A stretch of DNA of 64,000 nt. It comes from Puniceicoccus vermicola. GTDB lineage: Bacteria; Verrucomicrobiota; Verrucomicrobiia; Opitutales; Puniceicoccaceae. The DNA is taken from positions 1 to 64,000 of the forward strand of contig NZ_JACHVA010000102.1 in assembly GCF_014230055.1 (NCBI RefSeq). The letters are read 5' to 3'. Shown here one piece after another: positions 54,406 through 62,390 of the stretch. How positions within the stretch are numbered: position 1 is the stretch's first letter; each line of letters opens with the position of its first letter. The notes below the pieces were generated by a model, which saw nothing but the letters and a program-made list of their open reading frames with translations, did not search any database and was not told the origin of the DNA. The translations under genes and the position numbers were made by a program.

Positions 54406-56192
54406 CTCCACAACCAAACGGCAACCAACGCGTAAAAATCAGCGCGGACTCCATACGCGCAGTAGGCGATGCCCCGGACTTTACCGCAGACGTCACCGTT
54501 AAGGAGATTGAACCAGGACTAAACGACTACCTCATCCGTATCGATTTAAAGGAGAGGACCTCCCCTGCTCCCATCCAAATTAATTGGTTCGTCCCGATTG
54601 TGGACATTGTTGGGAAGTGGCATCCAACGATTGGACCTGACCGCTCGCTTACTGCCAACTGGGCTACCACCACTCAGACCTACGCCACCCTCGGCGCGCC
54701 CGTATTCACCTTCTTCTCGTCGGAGGACAAGAACCGCCACACCTTTGCACTATCGGACGCCATCAACCCCATTAGCATTCGCACACAACTCGAGGAAGAA
54801 GACTCTGCGGCCAACTGTCGCATCGTGCTGTTCGATGCTCCATGGCCCCAGATCAAAGACTACGAAATTACGATTCGCATCGACGAGCGACCGCACCCCT
54901 ACCATGAGACGATCTCTACCATCAGCCAATGGTGGAGTGCCATGCCGCCCTATCGACCAGCCCCCGTTCCCGAGTCCGCCTACGAACCCGTTTACTCAAC
55001 TTGGTACAGCTTCCACCAAAAACTTACCGACAAGGAGGTTGAGGCCAACTGCCAATGGTCCCGGGAACTTGGCTGCAAAACCGTCATTCTGGATGACGGC
55101 TGGCAAACCGAAGACAACAACAAGGGCTACGCCTTCTGTGGCGACTGGGGTGTTGCCACCAGCAAGTTTCCCAATTTCCCCTCCCATGTCGCCAATGTCC
55201 GTGACTTGGAGATGAATTACCTCGTCTGGTTTTCAGTCCCCTTCGTCGGACCCAAAAGCAAAGCCTGGCAATCACTCAAAGACAAAACCCTACCCAAAGC
55301 AGCCGTTGGCTCCGCCGCCTGCCTGGACCCAAGGTTCGCATCGGTTCGCCAGACGATTATCGATTGCTACCGCACCGCGATCGAGGAATGGAACATCGAT
55401 GGACTCAAGCTCGATTTCGTGGATCGTTTCACCGCGGAAAACCCCGTGACCCCAGAAAACGAAACTGCCGATATGGTCTCCGTTCCCGCTGCTGCAGATC
55501 GGCTTTTTACAGACATCATGACTCAGCTTCGAGCGCTCAAGCCCGATGTTTTGATAGAATTTCGACAAGCCTACATTGGCCCGGCCATGCGCAAGTACGG
55601 GAATATCTTTCGAGCCCATGATTGCCCCAACGACGCCACGAGTAACCTCACGCGAACCATCGACCTCCGCCTGCTCTCTGGAAACACCGCCGTGCATTCG
55701 GACATGGTGATGTGGAACCCCAGGGAGAGCGTCGAACACGCAGCCATGCAACTTTGGGCAACCCTGTTTTCGGTGCCTCAAATCTCCGTCAAACAAGACT
55801 CTATCCCCGGTGAGCATGAGCAGATGCTGAGAGAGTTTCTAACCTTCTGGATCCAACGAAAAAATCTACTGATGAAAGGACGGCTAAATCCAGTCCAACC
55901 ACTAGACCTCTATCCTTCGGTCCACGTCGAAAACGATGAAGAAACGCTAAGTGCCATCTATCAGCAACAGCACATTGCCCAACTGCCAAAAAACTCTGGC
56001 CGGAAGCTCAGCATAGTGAATGCCACACACAAGCCACAGGTTCACCTCGATTGCTCAAAGATCAAAACGGCTCGTGAGCTTCGTATCTACAATTGCCTCG
56101 GCGAAGAAGTGAACCGTGCTAAAATTTCAAACGGCGATTCGATTCAGACAATCGCAGTTCCGAGCGCAGGATACGCCATCGCAGACGCGTAG
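54402..56192 (+). CDS. GH36-like alpha-galactosidase / glycoside hydrolase
   Basis: The 596-residue product has a beta-sandwich N-domain (about 1-185) and a (beta/alpha)8 barrel typical of clan GH-D. 'CKTVILDDGWQ' marks an early barrel strand; 'DGLKLDFVDRF' holds the expected nucleophile Asp338; 'FRAHDCPNDA' has candidate acid/base Asp407. A C-terminal beta domain follows (about 510-596). There is no signal peptide, so it should work in the cytoplasm on imported oligosaccharides. I chose the GTG at 54402 because it overlaps the previous stop (GTGA) and has an AGG nearby; the frame further upstream lies inside DUF1961. The exact substrate is not certain. Confidence 0.8.
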   Translation: MTPQPNGNQRVKISADSIRAVGDAPDFTADVTVKEIEPGLNDYLIRIDLKERTSPAPIQINWFVPIVDIVGKWHPTIGPDRSLTANWATTTQTYATLGAPVFTFFSSEDKNRHTFALSDAINPISIRTQLEEEDSAANCRIVLFDAPWPQIKDYEITIRIDERPHPYHETISTISQWWSAMPPYRPAPVPESAYEPVYSTWYSFHQKLTDKEVEANCQWSRELGCKTVILDDGWQTEDNNKGYAFCGDWGVATSKFPNFPSHVANVRDLEMNYLVWFSVPFVGPKSKAWQSLKDKTLPKAAVGSAACLDPRFASVRQTIIDCYRTAIEEWNIDGLKLDFVDRFTAENPVTPENETADMVSVPAAADRLFTDIMTQLRALKPDVLIEFRQAYIGPAMRKYGNIFRAHDCPNDATSNLTRTIDLRLLSGNTAVHSDMVMWNPRESVEHAAMQLWATLFSVPQISVKQDSIPGEHEQMLREFLTFWIQRKNLLMKGRLNPVQPLDLYPSVHVENDEETLSAIYQQQHIAQLPKNSGRKLSIVNATHKPQVHLDCSKIKTARELRIYNCLGEEVNRAKISNGDSIQTIAVPSAGYAIADA

Positions 56193-57533
56193 TTAGTCGG
56201 GGCGATACTCGCCGTTGACCGCAATAATGGTGCGCGCCGCGGAGGCAAGCTCCGACAAGCCCGTTCGAATATCAATGTCCTGTTTAATTATGCGCTGAAG
56301 CCCTTTCAGCACAAAGGCCCCTGGAAATGGCGGTTGCAAATTAAAGTCGATCGAGATCTTACCCACTTCAGAGGCAATTAGGGAATCCCGCGGATCATCC
56401 AAATCCAGTGACTTAAAAGCCGAGCTTTTCCGAATCGGTATGTTGTGCTTTTGCTGACCAATAAAATCCTGAACTTCTTCAGAGAGCATCGCCTTCACGT
56501 ACTGCTTTGCCAAGTCAGGCGATGTACATGATTTACGCACACAAATCAGATCTGTGGCTTGGGCCGTGGAGTCAACGCCGCCCTCAAAGAGAGGCAAAGG
56601 TGCCGTAGCCCAATCATCATCTTCTGCCCTCAAAATGAAATCCATAAAATGGCGACCCCCGAGATACATTGCAGCCTCCCCGTTCATAAACGCTTTATGA
56701 TAAGTCGCATCGGGCGAATGAACGCGTTCCACCCGCGCCCCTAATTCACGATACAGCTCTAGACCGTGCTCAACCTCCGGGCTGTCGAATGACACCGGGT
56801 CCTCAGCGCCCGGCATGAAGAGCCTCCCCCCAGCCCGCAAAACAAAAACCATAATTAAGTACTGGGCATGACTCCAATTAATGAGCCCGGACTTCGGCAA
56901 AATATTTTTCAGCGCCTCCAGACTTTCTATGAATTCGCTCCAACCCCAGCCAACGTGAGGCATGGGTGCACCCGCAGCTTCAAACAGAGAGGGCCGGTAA
57001 AAAATTACGCGCGGCGAGAAGGCGAACGGAATGCCGACCATGCGTTTTTTGATCTCAAATGGGCGAAACGGCCTTTCAAAGAAAACACTGCGATCGGGGT
57101 AACACTCTTCGAAAATAGACGACAGATCCATGTAGTCATCAAACTCTGTCAGCACATGACTCGTCGTGCGCAATTCAAGCATGCCGCGATCAAAAGCAAA
57201 AGTGCTACGCAAGCCCGGGATATAGTCCTCGATTAGCGACAACAAATCGGGAATCCACGGAAAAAATTCCACTGGATTGTATACCCGCATATTTTCTGCC
57301 AGCACACACTGCTGCCAATTCTTCTGCACAAACGTGCCTTTGCGGGAATGAGTATGGAGCACACCATCCTGACAGAGTGACTCGACGGCCTGCTGGACTT
57401 TCAAAAAGGAAATTTCCAATTGCTCCGCCAATTCTCGAGCGGCGATAATACGATCCCCAGGAGAAATCTCTCCTCTCTCCAGCAAGCCCAGTATGTGATC
57501 CCGGACAACTTGAATTCTATTCCTCTCGGCCAT
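56193..57533 (-). CDS. GntR-type regulator fused to a solute-binding-protein domain
   Basis: The 446-residue protein joins a GntR winged helix (about 5-68: 'VRDHILGLLERGEISPGDRI', then 'ELAEQLEISFLKVQQAVESL', then 'GVLHTHSRKGTFV') to a family 1 sugar-binding protein fold (about 85-430; 'GWGWSEFIESLEALK', 'FMNGEAAMYLGGRHFMDFIL', 'SEEVQDFIGQQKHNIPIRKS'). It has no signal peptide, so the binding domain acts inside the cell as the inducer sensor, in the place of the FCD/UTRA or LacI domain. The stop is back to back with that of GH36. It probably controls the island through TGACTnAGTCA and may repress itself through 57578-57588. Confidence 0.85.
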   Translation of the reverse strand: MAERNRIQVVRDHILGLLERGEISPGDRIIAARELAEQLEISFLKVQQAVESLCQDGVLHTHSRKGTFVQKNWQQCVLAENMRVYNPVEFFPWIPDLLSLIEDYIPGLRSTFAFDRGMLELRTTSHVLTEFDDYMDLSSIFEECYPDRSVFFERPFRPFEIKKRMVGIPFAFSPRVIFYRPSLFEAAGAPMPHVGWGWSEFIESLEALKNILPKSGLINWSHAQYLIMVFVLRAGGRLFMPGAEDPVSFDSPEVEHGLELYRELGARVERVHSPDATYHKAFMNGEAAMYLGGRHFMDFILRAEDDDWATAPLPLFEGGVDSTAQATDLICVRKSCTSPDLAKQYVKAMLSEEVQDFIGQQKHNIPIRKSSAFKSLDLDDPRDSLIASEVGKISIDFNLQPPFPGAFVLKGLQRIIKQDIDIRTGLSELASAARTIIAVNGEYRPD

Positions 57534-57577
57534 GACAACTACTGCTACCTCATTTCCAGAACCTTATGCAATCCCTA

Positions 57578-57588
57578 TGGCTCAGTCA
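57578..57588. promoter_or_regulatory. Putative operator TGGCTCAGTCA (site 2, one mismatch)
   Basis: This differs from TGACTCAGTCA at one base. It lies 45 bases upstream of the regulator start. On the minus strand the sequence TTGACTGAGCC places a -35 box (57584-57589) on the site, with TAAGGT 17 bases on as a weak -10. It could give autoregulation. Confidence 0.45.
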
Positions 57589-57655
57589 ATGCGCACAAAC
57601 TACCGAACGCAACAAGATCGCCCTCAATAAAGAGTTAAAACAAAGCCTAAATCTA

Positions 57656-57684
57656 TTGACTTAGTCAGCGCTCCGCCGTAGGTA
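57656..57684 (+). promoter_or_regulatory. Putative promoter of the Verru_Chthon-type gene
   Basis: TTGACT (57656-57661) is followed after 17 bases by TAGGTA (57679-57684), a fair -10. The -35 overlaps operator site 3, the same arrangement as at 52112. Confidence 0.45.
57657..57667. promoter_or_regulatory. Putative operator TGACTTAGTCA (site 3)
   Basis: Identical in all 11 bases to site 1 at 52113-52123. It lies 65 bases before the start of the Verru_Chthon-like gene and 124 bases from the divergent regulator start. Confidence 0.6.
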
Positions 57685-57731
57685 TTTCTTCGACGATCGC
57701 CCCCACTATCATCAACACCCCAAAGACAACT

Positions 57732-60700
57732 ATGCTGCATGCCCCCATACAGCGCACAAACCAACGCGGATTTGCACTCGTGATAGCGCTCTCGCTCATG
57801 GCGCTGATATTGATGCTATTGCTATCGATCACGATCCTTGTACGGATTGAATTATCGAACCAAAACCTGCAGCAACCGCAAACCTTGGCGCGCTTGAATG
57901 CTCACCTCGCCCTACAGGTCGCCCTGGGGAATTTACAAAAATCAGCTGGCCCCGACCAAAGAGTCACAGCGACAGCTGATATTTTCTCCAATCAGGTCAA
58001 CAACATCAGTTCACCATATTGGCTTGGCGCATGGGATACAAGCATCTCCAACTGGACCGGACTCACTCCCAGCCAACGAATAGACAAGTCCGCCTGGTTG
58101 GTAAGCGGAAACACTTATGCGAACGCTTCCGGCACAATCTCACCCAATCTCGATCTGGGAAAGATCCCAGATGAGGACAAGGTAACCCTGGTCCACAATG
58201 CCAGCAGCTCCACCCCCGATGAAGTGATCGCGATCAAAGATCGGATTACCAGCGGCGACGATCGCTATGCCTACTGGATCACCGATGAGAACCAAAAAGC
58301 GCGCATCGACATCGTTGACGAGTTCGCCTCAAGCACCGATCACTTCGAACAAACCCTAGCGTTTCAGGGAACCAATCGATCAGGCGTCGAATATCTAGAC
58401 GCCTTGGCGAACTACCCGATCAACGAGGAGCAAACCCAGCAATTCATCGATATCCCAATCGCAATCGCCATCTCTCAAAGCGATCCCCAACAAAGTAGCG
58501 CTGATTTAACCGACAAAAATTTTCACACACTCACTTCTTTTTCCTCAGGCCTGCTCGTAGACGTAAAACACGGCGGCCTGAAACGCGACTTAACGCAAGC
58601 CTTTGAGTATCGGCATATCTTCGACAAACATTTTGTCCCCTTTGACGAAACCGACACCCGAAATACCGGGGATGGCGGCGAGCCAGTAAGCCCCGCTGAC
58701 TATGTCGAAAATCTCTACTTCCTCGAAGACCCCGCCCTGACCGCCAATGGGCTGAACGATTCAAACATCACGACCAGCGGACCAAACTGGAGCATCCTCC
58801 GATCCTATTATCGTCAGTACCGTCCCGGTTCGAGAAACCCCAAATTCAACAAGAACCAAGAAACGGAAACCGGTGAAGAGGCCAACCTGCTCTATTCGAT
58901 GGACTATGATGAGTACAACGAGCTTCTAGAGGACACCCCTCCCTACCTCCAGCCATTCTTCCAATACGAATCAGAACTGACCAACAATACCATCACCTCC
59001 TATCGCAAATACTCTGGCTGGTATCACTACTCCCCCGATTACTCATTTCGCCCCGGTCCAGCTGGAAAACCTTACCAGACTGTTCCCAGCGATCTGGGAC
59101 AAGAAGGCAACCTCAAGTCCAAGCGGATTGCCCCGGTTTCGGACAACTATCAACTCCAAAGCTGGGTGAGTCCGGTCATCTCCCGCATGCAGTTAAGTTT
59201 TGGCCTTCAAGAGGGCAAGTACGGCCTCGAGCTCGTGATCAAACCAATTCTGGCTCTCTACAACCCTTACAATACCGACATCACCATCGAGGGCAATCTA
59301 TCCGCGTTATACTGGAACCTAAACCCGATCATAACCATCGATGTCGATGGTCGAGAGCTCACCGAGCCCGTGTCCTTCGGCCTGCGCGAAGTCATGCCCA
59401 CCAACAACCAAGGTCGGCTAGCCTATCGCCTTTACAGCGAAGATGATGCGGCAAACAAATACGTGACAATCAAGGCCGGCGAAACACGCTACTTCGGACC
59501 CGACGTAATGCATTCCGATTACGACGACCGTCGCTCGGGATCCGGCCCCAGCGCGGGCGTCTACTTAATGTGGGCCGACCTCGACGCAAACGGAGACCTG
59601 GTGTTTGATGAAAACGGAAAGGTTGATGTTTCTCAGAATCAAGACAAGGTGCGCATGACAAACTACGAGCCCGGCGGAGGCGGTTTCATTGCACCGCTGG
59701 AGTTGTCCTATTATCGCAATCAGAACAAGAGCGCCAGCCACCGGCCGACAATCAACGGCGTCACTCAACTAGACCGCCACCTCGATGGAAACTACGGAGT
59801 TAAGCCCACTCAAAGTCGCGACTGGAACTTCACCCCGGAAGAATGGGACGACCTAAAAAAACTCACGGAGGATGACTCATCGTCGGATCCAGACGACCCC
59901 ACAAAGCCCACTCACAGAGGTTTCAATTTTAAGATCGCCCTGGAGACCGATTTCGGCTCCGGCTATAGCCTAAGCCATGCGAGCTCCGTTGACTTATTTG
60001 GCATCAACAAGATCTTCTCCGATATCGATCCAAACCAAACGTCAGTCGGTGTCGACCGATATTTCTCCTCGCTCCAAGCTGCCTCGAATCAGGACCAAAT
60101 TCTCTCCGTCGGTTTCTGGCTGAAAACAACGCAGGAAAACAACGAACCGTGGCGCATTCTGATTGATTCCAACTTGCGGGCAATCTCTGCCAACAGCGAA
60201 TGGGATGGGTTCGACAGAAATAACGGCTACAAAGTGATGAGCACCTATGCGACCGAGGATCCCAACGGATCCTATGGAGTACTCAGTAATTCTGCCGCCG
60301 ATATCCAGCTCAATGACCTCGGTCGCGCCGATGGTTTTTGGGGGAACAGCATCGGCGTCAACGGCCAAACCCGAGTAACCCTTTTTGATCGCCCGCGCAC
60401 ACCGCTGCTTTCACTCGGCAATCTCCAACATGCCAATCTAGGGCGCTACAACTTCGACCCAACCTACATGGCAGGTAATTCCTACGCTAATGTTCGTATT
60501 CCTTTGGACGAAACGGTGAACGAGGAGCATCAAGCGTGGGTCTATTTTAATGATGAAGACAACCCCAACAGCTACGGGAACTTCAAAATTTTCGACACCT
60601 CCTATCTGGTCAACGAGAAGCTCTGGGACCGCTATTACTTTTCGGGAATCACCGCCGATTGGGACCAGAACATGTTTGACGATTTCACCAGCGGCAATTC

Positions 60701-61586
60701 TCAAGCCGCGAACCAACGCTATCGGTATAATCCGCACGATGACAATCTCTCCTTCAGCAACCTTGCGGACAGAGTCAACAACGATGCATTATTTCAGAGA
60801 ATTGCGGCCTACCTCCAAGTCGTGGGCGCGTTTAACGTAAACTCTACCTCGGTCGATGCTTGGAAAGCAGTCCTCGGCGGACTTACGCAAGATAGAGTCC
60901 CCTACTACGATGGAAACCTACAGACTGAGAACGGTGGCATAATCATCTCCCGCTTCACGTGGCCCTACAGTGGAACGACCAACCTCGATAACGGAAATAG
61001 TCCCGAAAACTTTTGGAAGGGCGTTCGCGAAATTAGTGAAGATGAGCTGAACGACCTGGCCCGTTCAATCGTGAAACAAGTAAAGCTGCGCGGTCCATTT
61101 CTCTCACTGAGTCAATTCGTCAACCGCTCATTGAACAATGATGACACCGGCAAATCCGGAGCACTCCAGGCCGCATTAGACGACTCGACTCTAGGGCTCA
61201 ACCGGCAAAGCAAACTCTCGCCATTTTCCGCTGCTGCAGCCAGCAGCATTCCGGGCTCCGGGTTCTACAACGTCTTCCCGGACTCCAACATGCAAGCCGC
61301 TGGTTTCCCAGGCTACGTTCTGCAAGGCGACATTCTCCAACGACTCGGCCCCATCATCACTGTCCGCGGTGACACTTTTCGCATCCGTGCCTATGGAGAA
61401 AATATCAACCAGCAAACGGGCGAAACCCTGTCCGAAACCTGGTGCGAAGTAATCGTTCAGCGAACCGTAGAACCCATCGAACCTGACCCCACTAATCCTG
61501 TAGAGGAAACGATTAACCCAAGCAGTCCATTCGGAAGGGAATTCAAACTCGTGAGTTTCCGCTGGCTTTCCGAGAACGAAATTTAA
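57732..61586 (+). CDS. Verru_Chthon cassette protein A-like pseudopilin
   Basis: The 1284-residue product opens with a prepilin-like leader ('NQRG' then 'FALVIALSLMALILMLLLSI') and 'LARLNAHLALQVALGNLQKS', the pattern I associate with Verru_Chthon cassette protein A (TIGR02600). The rest is a large Asn/Asp/Tyr-rich exported body without known domains; the last third ends in 'LPRPFLSLSQFVNRSL'-type sequence seen in the family, here 'LRGPFLSLSQFVNRSL'. In Verrucomicrobium and Chthoniobacter such proteins occur in four-gene pseudopilin cassettes; here only A and one secreted partner are present. The gene sits under operator 3 inside a glycan locus, suggesting a role at the cell surface during polysaccharide use. 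Confidence 0.65.
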   Translation: MLHAPIQRTNQRGFALVIALSLMALILMLLLSITILVRIELSNQNLQQPQTLARLNAHLALQVALGNLQKSAGPDQRVTATADIFSNQVNNISSPYWLGAWDTSISNWTGLTPSQRIDKSAWLVSGNTYANASGTISPNLDLGKIPDEDKVTLVHNASSSTPDEVIAIKDRITSGDDRYAYWITDENQKARIDIVDEFASSTDHFEQTLAFQGTNRSGVEYLDALANYPINEEQTQQFIDIPIAIAISQSDPQQSSADLTDKNFHTLTSFSSGLLVDVKHGGLKRDLTQAFEYRHIFDKHFVPFDETDTRNTGDGGEPVSPADYVENLYFLEDPALTANGLNDSNITTSGPNWSILRSYYRQYRPGSRNPKFNKNQETETGEEANLLYSMDYDEYNELLEDTPPYLQPFFQYESELTNNTITSYRKYSGWYHYSPDYSFRPGPAGKPYQTVPSDLGQEGNLKSKRIAPVSDNYQLQSWVSPVISRMQLSFGLQEGKYGLELVIKPILALYNPYNTDITIEGNLSALYWNLNPIITIDVDGRELTEPVSFGLREVMPTNNQGRLAYRLYSEDDAANKYVTIKAGETRYFGPDVMHSDYDDRRSGSGPSAGVYLMWADLDANGDLVFDENGKVDVSQNQDKVRMTNYEPGGGGFIAPLELSYYRNQNKSASHRPTINGVTQLDRHLDGNYGVKPTQSRDWNFTPEEWDDLKKLTEDDSSSDPDDPTKPTHRGFNFKIALETDFGSGYSLSHASSVDLFGINKIFSDIDPNQTSVGVDRYFSSLQAASNQDQILSVGFWLKTTQENNEPWRILIDSNLRAISANSEWDGFDRNNGYKVMSTYATEDPNGSYGVLSNSAADIQLNDLGRADGFWGNSIGVNGQTRVTLFDRPRTPLLSLGNLQHANLGRYNFDPTYMAGNSYANVRIPLDETVNEEHQAWVYFNDEDNPNSYGNFKIFDTSYLVNEKLWDRYYFSGITADWDQNMFDDFTSGNSQAANQRYRYNPHDDNLSFSNLADRVNNDALFQRIAAYLQVVGAFNVNSTSVDAWKAVLGGLTQDRVPYYDGNLQTENGGIIISRFTWPYSGTTNLDNGNSPENFWKGVREISEDELNDLARSIVKQVKLRGPFLSLSQFVNRSLNNDDTGKSGALQAALDDSTLGLNRQSKLSPFSAAAASSIPGSGFYNVFPDSNMQAAGFPGYVLQGDILQRLGPIITVRGDTFRIRAYGENINQQTGETLSETWCEVIVQRTVEPIEPDPTNPVEETINPSSPFGREFKLVSFRWLSENEI

Positions 61587-61595
61587 CCACAACTC

Positions 61596-62306
61596 ATGTC
61601 CAAAAATTTCTATAAGTTCAGCTTCTGCTTCTTCGCGTTATCCAGCATCATTCGCCTGGACGCGCAATCCGTTGAAGAGCCCGCTAAAGCAAAGTTTAGC
61701 ACGTTGGCCTGGGACCAGACCATCAAAGGCCTCTATTATTGGGACGACGAAGAACGCATCAACCTCAACATCCCGAATGGAGCGCCTTCCCCAACCTTTG
61801 AAGCACCAATCGACAAGCCCCTCGTTTTCTACCGTGACACTGGCCAGATCGATGAAGCGGGCAACCCTATCGGCAATCCTTTGGTAAGTATCAACATAGA
61901 CAGGGCAGACGATCCCCTCCTACTGATCTTCTTCAAAAGAAATGACCAAACCGACAGCTACTACATTGCACCCATCGTCAACGAGACTCAGACGACCCCC
62001 GAAGAAATCTATCAGCTCTACAACATTTCCAGCCACGACATCGTCGCAAAGTTCAATGATCAAAAAATAGCTCTCGAACCGAATAAACCGCTCATCATCC
62101 CGGCACCTGGAACCGATCAAGCCAGCTTTGGGGTCATGATGGCGATTCAGATGGATTCCCAAGAGAACGGGGAATGGCAACTCGTCTACAAAGCCTTCTG
62201 GCCCTACCGCCAGGGGCGCAGCAGTTTGGTTTTTATATCCGACCAAGAAGGACGCAAAAACCAAATAAAGGTTCGGCGTTTTTACGTGCCGACTCGCGAA
62301 CTTTAA
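61596..62306 (+). CDS. Secreted protein of unknown function, partner of the gene above
   Basis: I do not recognise a family. The 236-residue product has a signal peptide (about 1-24, ending LDAQ) and a beta-rich body ('FSTLAWDQTIKGLYYWDDEE', 'PLVFYRDTG', 'SYYIAPIVNET', 'WQLVYKAFWPYRQGR'). It starts 9 bases after the Verru_Chthon-like gene, so they are co-transcribed. Similar small secreted proteins commonly follow protein A in verrucomicrobial loci as far as I recall; its job is unknown. Confidence 0.6.
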   Translation: MSKNFYKFSFCFFALSSIIRLDAQSVEEPAKAKFSTLAWDQTIKGLYYWDDEERINLNIPNGAPSPTFEAPIDKPLVFYRDTGQIDEAGNPIGNPLVSINIDRADDPLLLIFFKRNDQTDSYYIAPIVNETQTTPEEIYQLYNISSHDIVAKFNDQKIALEPNKPLIIPAPGTDQASFGVMMAIQMDSQENGEWQLVYKAFWPYRQGRSSLVFISDQEGRKNQIKVRRFYVPTREL

Positions 62307-62349
62307 ACATCTCAAATACCCAACAACAGACCAACCCTTACCCAGCCAC

Positions 62350-62360
62350 TGACTCAGTCA
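62350..62360. promoter_or_regulatory. Putative operator TGACTCAGTCA (site 4)
   Basis: A perfect palindrome with a C centre, otherwise identical to sites 1 and 3. It lies 30 bases before the beta-helix gene. CTGACT (62349-62354) could be a -35 with TCATAC (62372-62377) 17 bases on, though that -10 is weak and close to the ATG. Confidence 0.55.
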
Positions 62361-62390
62361 AACTCTCAGATTCATACACAAAACCCAACC

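Noticed and set aside
61108-61118. CACTGAGTCAA inside the Verru_Chthon-like gene as another operator.
   Set aside because: Only half of the palindrome matches and it lies deep within coding sequence.
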